In this document: in pieces, positions 57,601-64,000 of the stretch
Position numbering within the stretch: the first letter of the stretch is position 1
How the letters are laid out: the number at the start of each line of letters is the position of its first letter
DNA from: Sorghum bicolor
Taxonomy: Eukaryota; Streptophyta; Magnoliopsida; Poales; Poaceae
NCBI RefSeq assembly: GCF_000003195.3
Contig: NC_012871.2
Location: forward strand, 58,643,802-58,707,801
Length of the DNA stretch: 64,000 nt
Reading direction: 5' to 3'
Translations under genes and position numbers: made by a program
Notes under the pieces: model-generated
What the model was told of the DNA's origin: nothing
What the model saw: only the letters and a program-made list of their open reading frames with translations
Database searches by the model: none

Positions 57601-58076
57601 ATAGTATTATCAACGCGTGAAGGTGCTTCATGCAGGAGTGCAGGACAACAGAAGAGGCGATCAGCTAATTGCCACATAGGGATGGCGTCGTGCACTGTTC
57701 ACTTTTTAGAGAGGAAAAAAACAAAATGGTCTGCAAGCGTCCATCGGACCATGCGTCCCCGGCCGGGCCCCGCGCTCTCCCCGCTGCTGCGAAAGCGACA
57801 CACAGACGTGATCCATTGTTCCATTGAACTCGACCTGCTGTCTCCTCCGACTCCGATTCTCAAAGTTTGCTAAGGGCCGAGACGACGGACATGCATATGC
57901 TCACACTCACACCGGCTGCTTGTGAATTTGCAGATGTAGGCTAGCTAGCTACAGTAGGTTGTGCATGGGCGGCAAAACAAAAGGCTGTGCATGCATCGTT
58001 GTCACACGAAGGGCGGATGGCCCGGCACACACTCAAACTTTGACCACACTGAGATAGTGAGATCGATCGGCACTTG

Positions 58077-58319
58077 GGCCTTGTTTAGTTCCCACCAAAA
58101 TCCATAAAATTTTTAAGATTTCCCATCACATCGAATCTTACGGCACATGCATGAAGCATTAAATATAAACGAAAATAAAAACTAATTACACAATTTATTT
58201 ATAAATCGCGAGACGAATCTTTTGACTCTAGTTAGTCTATGATTGGACAATATTTGCCACAAACAAACGAAAATACTACAGTAGCGAAATTCAAAAACTT
58301 TTCACATCTAAACGAGGCC
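58077..58319 (+). mobile_element. Complete Tourist-like MITE
   Basis: The 243-bp element begins GGCCTTGTTTAGTTCCCACC and ends ATCTAAACGAGGCC, so the ends are inverted repeats. The copy-1 block has the empty site (GCATTTGGTATTGGG), which shows a 3-bp target duplication TTG (58074-58076 and 58320-58322). A 3-bp duplication and these ends fit PIF/Harbinger (Tourist) elements. No frame is present. Confidence 0.9.
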
Positions 58320-58898
58320 TTGGTATTGGGAAAAAAAATTAAAATCCTCTTCTTTACATCTTCAACTTTTCGCAAAATCTTATTTTCTTCTCTTGTGCAT
58401 AAACCCGGTTTTTATCATTCTCAACTTTTAAAAACCATTTATTTTATTTTTCATCTTCGGCGTTTTTTGTGACAAGTTTAGCCTACATGTCGCCGTTACA
58501 TAAATTGGAATATGTTGATGATACTACTTTATGAAAAATAGAATTTATGAAAAATCTAAATATATTCTTTGTGAAAATTATCGAAATAGTTTTTTCTCTT
58601 TTCAGAAAGGTTATTCAACTAAAACAATCCTATAATATCATTTAATCTTAGAGTTGATAAAATGCTTTATCTCGGATATATGAAACCTTTTTCACATCCC
58701 CCCCTCCTTAAGTCATGCTCTAGCTATATTATGCATTTAGCTTAGAGTTATTTGAATCTTCTATAGTCCTTACTTTTGTGTATTAAAATTAGCCGACGTT
58801 AGGTCATCTTCAGTGTAGGTTTTATGGTTTAATTCCAATATATCCATATTTAATGTCCTCTCTATACTCCCATAAAACTCTTATCATCTCTATCTTCT

Positions 58899-59601
58899 GT
58901 TGGGGAACAGCTGCATCCTTCCCCCTGGTAGCGTCGAAGGTTATCCTTCACCCGAGGAACCTCCGACGCCTGAAGCGTCGAAGGATATCCTTCACTGGAA
59001 AAATACTAATGTTGACGACTCGTCTGGTCGTGCTAAGTGTGTGCAGGGACTGAGGCACCGGCGGAGGCCCACAGGCAAGGAAAGGGGGAACCTCCGACCC
59101 TCCCGGGTCCGAGGATGGCGAGAGAACGCGGCCAGGCCGAGGGACCTCCGACTCGACCAGGCTAAGGGGGAACTCCCGGGGTGGCCGGGTCAAGCAACCT
59201 CCGGCCCAGCCAGGCTGAGGAACCTCCGACACCGAAGCGTCGGAGGATCCGCGATTGGGCGGAGGATCCAAGCCTCCGACCTGCTGAAGCCCCAGACAGA
59301 GGATAAACGAAGGGCTTGCAATGTGAAATTACGCAGGTGACTTAGGGTCAGTAGACTGTGATGTAAGAATATGCTGGAATATTCCCCCACCGTCACGGGG
59401 TATTTATGTAAATGTCGTTAGGTCGGTTTCCAGGCCCTATATAAGGGGCGCGATGCCGTCATTAATAAAAAAAGAGAGGGCATTCACTGCATTCACCTAC
59501 TGTTGAGCCCACTATCCGTTACTGCTCAGGCCTCTCACAGCACCGAGTGAGAAGGTTCCCGATCTACTGTACTGCTGGGACGTGCGGAGAGCATTTTCCC
59601 A
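58899..59601 (+). repeat. 5' LTR of a Ty3-gypsy element
   Basis: It starts TGTTGGGGAACAGC and ends near TTTTCCCA, just before the primer binding site; the exact end is uncertain by a few bases. It contains repeated motifs of the type AACCTCCGAC ... GAAGCGTCGAAGGAT between about 58955 and 59280, and a TATA box near its 3' part. The matching 3' LTR lies outside the window. Confidence 0.8.
59438..59444 (+). promoter_or_regulatory. TATA box in the gypsy LTR
   Basis: CCTATATAAGGGGCG, placed about 160 bp before the LTR end, is the likely core promoter of the element. Confidence 0.7.
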
Positions 59602-59604
59602 AGA

Positions 59605-59622
59605 TTGGCGCCCACCGTGGGG
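59605..59622 (+). promoter_or_regulatory. Primer binding site of the gypsy element
   Basis: TTGGCGCCCACCGTGGGG follows the LTR by three bases; this TGGCGCC-type site is common in plant gypsy elements. Confidence 0.75.
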
Positions 59623-59642
59623 CCCTCGAAGGATCACCCGCG

Positions 59643-62600
59643 ATGGCTGGAAAGAGAACTAGCACCACAAGACCTCGGGCAGAGCCCCCCAGGAGGGGAA
59701 GGCCGAGAAGGGCCGTGCGGAGCACGTATGCGACCGTAGAGGGGGAAGGCTCTGAGGGCGAACAGCCGGAGAACGAGCAGCCGGAGCCCAGCCAGGAACC
59801 TTCTCCCGCCGCAGGCCCGGCGCAACCAACAGCCACGCAAGAACTCTAGCTACTGCAGACGCAGCTGCAGAACCTTCAGCAGGAGCGAGACCGAATCGCT
59901 GCTGCCTACGCCGCCAGCCAAGAGGCAGCAGTAGCTGCAGCACAGGCAGCTGAGATCAGGCAGCAGCTTTCAATCCTGCAGGCGGAGATCCTTAGCATGC
60001 AACCTCCACAGCCGACGGTCCAACCCACTGTCCTACCCGGCGCCAGTCCATCAGTAAATGCGCAGCTAACGAGTTACGGTGGCGCGCTGAGGAGCACATT
60101 GGACCTTCGTTCCCCCTTATCCGAAGGATTGCAAACCTCACCTTGGCCGGCAACCTACAAACCAATCACGCTCCCCAAGTTCAACGGAAAAGCTGACCCC
60201 CGACAATTCCTGATGAGTTTCGAGGCAGCTGTAGCCTCAGCTGGAGGGAACGAAACTGTAATGGCGAAGTCCTTTGTGATCGCGGCCGAAGGAGATGCCT
60301 TGGCGTGGTACTCGATGCTCAGACCCGGGTCGATCTATTCATGGGAGAACCTTCGAGACAAGATTTTGGCGAATTTCCAGGGGTTCGCGGTTGAATCACT
60401 AACCTCCACGGACCTGTTCCAGTGCCGCCAAAGTCAGGGAGAGGCACTGCGGGAATACTTCCAAAGGTTCGTGCAGACTAAGGCGAGAGCACCCGGCGTG
60501 CCGGAGGAGGTTGCCATTGAAGCGGCCATCAAGGGTCTTCGCATAGGGCCCTTCGCAGCTCACTTGGCCAGAGAAAAACCAGCATCCATGCACGAGCTGT
60601 ACCATGAGTTCGAGAAGTATTGCAGGTCAGACAACGACTACCGCAAGAGGTTGGAAGACCAAAACTCTCAGAAGAGGCAGAGCAATGATAGAAACTCGCA
60701 GAAGAAGAACCTTAGCCAGGACGAACGCCGGCCACAGCGGGAGGCTGGTGCACAGATGATGAATATTGAGCAACCAAAAAATGACAGGCCGGAACATGAC
60801 CGTCCACCGGCGGAAACGCGAAACTCGGAACGCAGACCCAATCAAGCCGGAAGAGGGGGCCGAAACGCAGGATGGCCAAAAAATCAAAATCTGCGGCCAC
60901 GGAAGCAATATTGTTTCTTCCATGGGGAGGAGAAGGATCACTCCACCAGGGATTGCCCGGATGCAAAGGAAACTCAGGAGAGGATCAAGAGCAGGTCAGC
61001 TCCACAACCTCCAACACCAGTCGCTCAACCTCGGGAGGTGAATCACACATTCCCTCAAACCTTCTACCATTCGTATGTTGGAGGATCAAGCCAGCAGCAC
61101 CCTGCTCCAGTTCAGTCGAACGCGCTAGCCTCCGCTTACTATCCCAGCTTCCTACCAGCTTGGCGCCCGACACAGCAGCCCGCGGATCACAACCTTCCAC
61201 CAAACTATGCTCCTCCGCGACCCCCACATATTACATACATCGAATCCCCGCAACCCCGCCAACAGTCGCTACCTCCTCCCCCAAACCAGCTGCAGCTACT
61301 CCAAGCCCCACCCCCACCAAAAAACGAACCCCACCCCGATAATCAGATCGGCCCTCATACACCCCTGCCCACGATTGGAATGATCTTGCCAATAGCTGGA
61401 GGGTCATCAATGGAGTTCCAGACAAAGAAGCAGAAGAAGGATCACCTCCGACTCGTCAACAACGTTGCAGTTCAAGGGCCAGTAAGATGCACCGATTGGT
61501 CAAGAACCCCAATAACCTTCACCGAGGAAGATCTAAGGTTGGAAAGCTACCCTCACACAGATGCCTTGGTCATAACAACAAATGTTGCGGGTTGAGGAGT
61601 AGGCAGGATCTTAGTGGATTCAGGGAGCTCCATAGACATAATATTTGCTGGAACCTTCGACCAAATGAAGCTCAGCAGAAGCCAACTCCAACCTTCGGAG
61701 TCACCTTTGATCGGGTTCGGAGGAAAGCAGATACATGCTCTGGGGAAGGTCGCCTTGCCTGTATCCTTCGGTACATCGGAGAACGCAAGAACAGAGTACG
61801 TCACCTTCGATGTGGTAGACCTGCACTACCCATACAATGCCATATTCGGGCGAGGATTCTTGAACAAGTTCAATGCGGCCGCTCACATGGGATACCTATG
61901 CATGAAAATCCCGGCTCTGCACGGAGTGATAACGGTTCACGGAAGTCAAAAGGAGGCAAGGAACATAGAGAAAGCGATTTACAAGTCCTTTCGGAACGTA
62001 AACTCCGTGGACTCTACGCAACAGGAAGCTTCCCAGCCACCAGACATGCCAAGGGGTAAAACAGACCTGGCCGATCAGGAGGAAACGAAATGTGTCCCTC
62101 TGCAGGAGGCCGTTCCAGATAGGAAGGTCACCATCTCCGCCACCCTCAGTAGAGAGGAGGAACTCGATTTGCTGGACGTGTTGCAAAAGAATCAAGATAT
62201 CTTCGCTTGGAGTGCCGCTGACCTACAGGGAGTCAGCAGAGATATCATAGAGCATTCGCTGGACATCGATCCGAGAATGAGACCAAAGAAACAGAGACAG
62301 AGAAAAATGTCTGAAGAAAGAACCTTAGCCGCGAAGGCAGAGGTACAAAGACTTCTGGACGCCAAGGTCATCAGAGAGGTCATGTACCCGGAGTGGCTGG
62401 CGAATGTGGTCCTGGTCCCCAAGAAGAATGGTAAAATGAGAATGTGCATAGACTTCACAGACCTCAACAAGGCTTGTGTCAAAGACTCCTTCCCCTTGCC
62501 AAGAATAGATACCTCCGTTGACAAAGCCGCTGGTTGCCAGAGATTTTCACTACTGGATTGTTTCTCCGGATACCACCAAGTTTGGCTCAAAAAGGAAGAC

Positions 62601-64000
62601 GAGGAGAAGGCAAGCTTCACAACCCCATTCGGCACGTATTGCTACACCAGAATGCCAGAAGGTCTCAAAAACGCTGGAGCAACCTTCTCCAGAATGATGG
62701 GGAAGGTTCTAGGAAGTCAGCTACAGAGAAACATTATAGCCTACGTCGACGATGTTGTCGTCATGAGCAAGCGCAAGGAGGACCATATCAAGGACCTGCA
62801 GGAAACCTTTGTCAACCTTAGATCTGCCGGGCTGAAACTTAACCCGGAGAAGTGTGTGTTCAGGGTCAGCAAGGGAAAAATGCTGGGATATATCATCAGC
62901 TCCGAAGGAATCAGAGCTAACCCAGACAAGACAAAAGCAATCATGTCAATGTCAGAACCCTCAAACAAGAAAGAAGTGCAAAGGCTGACTGGCCGAATAG
63001 CAGCCCTCAACAGATTCATTTCAAGATCGGCAAAACGGAGCCTTCCATTCTTCAAAGTGCTGAGAGGAGAAGGTAAAACAGAATGGGGTCTGGAACAATC
63101 AGAGGCCTTCAGGCAGCTCAAGAATTACATTGCGACCAACCTGGTGATAACAGTGCCCGAGCCAGACACTCCACTACTACTGTATGTGGCTGCCTCCGAG
63201 CACGCCGTCAGTGGTGTTCTGGTGCACGAGACAAGCGACAGTAAGGGAACGGTGCAAAGACCCGTTTACTACATATTCGAAGCTCTGTCAGGAGCAAAGT
63301 TGAACTACACGGAGATCGAAAAAATCGCGTACGCAGTCCTGTGTGCATCAAGGAAACTCAAGCATTACTTCCAAAGCCATGAGATCAAAGTACCCACTTC
63401 ACAGCCATTGGGTGACATCCTTAGGAACAAAGAGGCTTCCGGACGTATAGGAAAATGGGCGGCCGAGCTATCATAGTTTGACATCACCTATGTCCCTAGA
63501 ACCTCCATCAAATCTCAAGCCCTGGCTGACTTCATGGCAGATTGGACACCTTCGAACAAAAAAGAGGAGAAGGTAGTCGACCAGCCATGGACACTGTACA
63601 CAGATGGCGCCTGGGGGCAGTCAGGAGCAGGAGCAGCAGCCGTTCTGATCGCGCCATCCGGACTCAGGCTAAAATATGCTGCGAGACTCGAATTCAAAGC
63701 AACAAACAACATAGCTGAGTATGAAGGTCTCATCCTCGGGCTGAACAAAGCTAAGGCTTCCGGAGCAAAAACCCTGCTCATCAAAACAGACTCCCAGGTG
63801 GTGGCAGGACAAGTGGAGAAGGAATACCTAGCACACAACCCGGAGCTGGCAAGATATCTGGCTGTTGTAAGAGGTCTGGAGAGAAGGTTCGAGGGATTCA
63901 CTCTGCATTACATTCCTAGAGCCGATAACTACGAGGCAGACGAGCTAGCAAAGGCAGCAGCCAACAACACCCCCTTGCCAGAAGGAACCTTCTACCAAAT
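59643..64000 (+). pseudogene. Ty3-gypsy (Tat-type) gag-pol with three in-frame stops, cut by window end
   Basis: One frame runs from 59643 to the window end. Gag: an N-terminal Pro/Glu-rich part, a coiled-coil segment near 59850-59990 (LLQTQLQNLQQERDRI), the core around FNGKADPRQFLMSFE, and CFFHGEEKDHSTRDC as zinc knuckle remnant. Protease: ILVDSGSSIDIIF. Reverse transcriptase: VLVPKKNGKMRMCIDFTDLN and AYVDDVVVM. It is followed by the ordinary gypsy RNase H (LLLYVAASEHAVSGVLVHE) and then a second RNase H (LYTDGAWGQSGAGAAAVLI, NNIAEYEGLILGLNKA, TDSQVV, ADNYEADELAKAA). Two RNase H domains mark the Tat lineage. Stops interrupt the frame at 59847 (TAG), 61593 (TGA) and 63474 (TAG). Integrase would lie beyond the window. 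No frameshift was seen, so the copy is only lightly decayed. Confidence 0.88.

Larger units (their letters stand above)
55646..58801. repeat. Tandem duplication block, copy 2 (with broken RA1-like gene)
   Basis: Same order as copy 1 but longer because of about 1.1 kb of inserted DNA just upstream of the gene (about 56527-57620) and a 243-bp MITE (58077-58319). Beyond 58801 the two blocks no longer match. Confidence 0.9.

Noticed and set aside
1..64000. tRNA, rRNA, CRISPR arrays, bacterial operons or ribosome binding sites
   Set aside because: The DNA is plant nuclear. No cloverleaf with A and B boxes, rRNA segment or spaced identical repeats was seen by eye; a tRNAscan run would settle small tRNA genes.

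Overview
This is plant nuclear DNA from a grass of the sorghum/maize group (Andropogoneae). The genes have many GT-AG introns, GC-rich first exons and intergenic space filled with grass transposons. A C2H2 zinc-finger gene of RAMOSA1 type (QGLGGH finger plus LxLxL repression motifs) is a marker of this group. From memory, RAD23, MSH6 and plastid PDC-E2 homologues lie close together on rice chromosome 9, which corresponds to sorghum chromosome 2 and maize chromosome 7. Sorghum chromosome 2 or a close relative is therefore the best guess; no search was run.

Layout: 1-4.1 kb is AT-rich intergenic DNA with a Stowaway-like MITE. RAD23 (ubiquitin shuttle, nucleotide excision repair) lies at 4.2-10.6 kb on +. 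An unidentified, partly decayed gene model follows at 11.1-11.9 kb on -. A Spartan/SprT DNA-protein-crosslink protease lies at 12.7-17.5 kb on -. It is head to head with MSH6 (mismatch repair, 21 exons) at 19.8-29.6 kb on +. A small heavy-metal-associated protein (30.8-31.3 kb, +) converges on the plastid pyruvate dehydrogenase E2 gene (31.9-34.5 kb, -). A receptor-like cytoplasmic kinase of the At1g70740 type covers 38.0-43.2 kb on +, with a 3.8 kb first intron full of MITE pieces.

From 43.7 kb the window is mostly mobile DNA: a young Ty1-copia element with both LTRs (44.2-48.8 kb), and a decayed element encoding a Ulp1/C48-like protease (about 49.3-51.3 kb). Then come two tandem RAMOSA1-like genes on the - strand. 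The first (53.3-53.9 kb) is intact. The second (55.9-56.4 kb) has a 1-nt deletion, has lost its TATA box and carries about 1.1 kb of inserted DNA just upstream. The window ends inside a Ty3-gypsy element of Tat type (58.9 kb onward), whose gag-pol frame is kept but broken by three stop codons.

Three genome-maintenance genes (RAD23, Spartan, MSH6) are neighbours within 26 kb; the sequence shows no proof of joint control. Exon limits were placed by hand from splice sites, reading phase and family resemblance. The models of RAD23 (391 aa), Spartan (635 aa), MSH6 (1304 aa), HMA protein (90 aa), E2 (459 aa) and kinase (428 aa) all close in frame.
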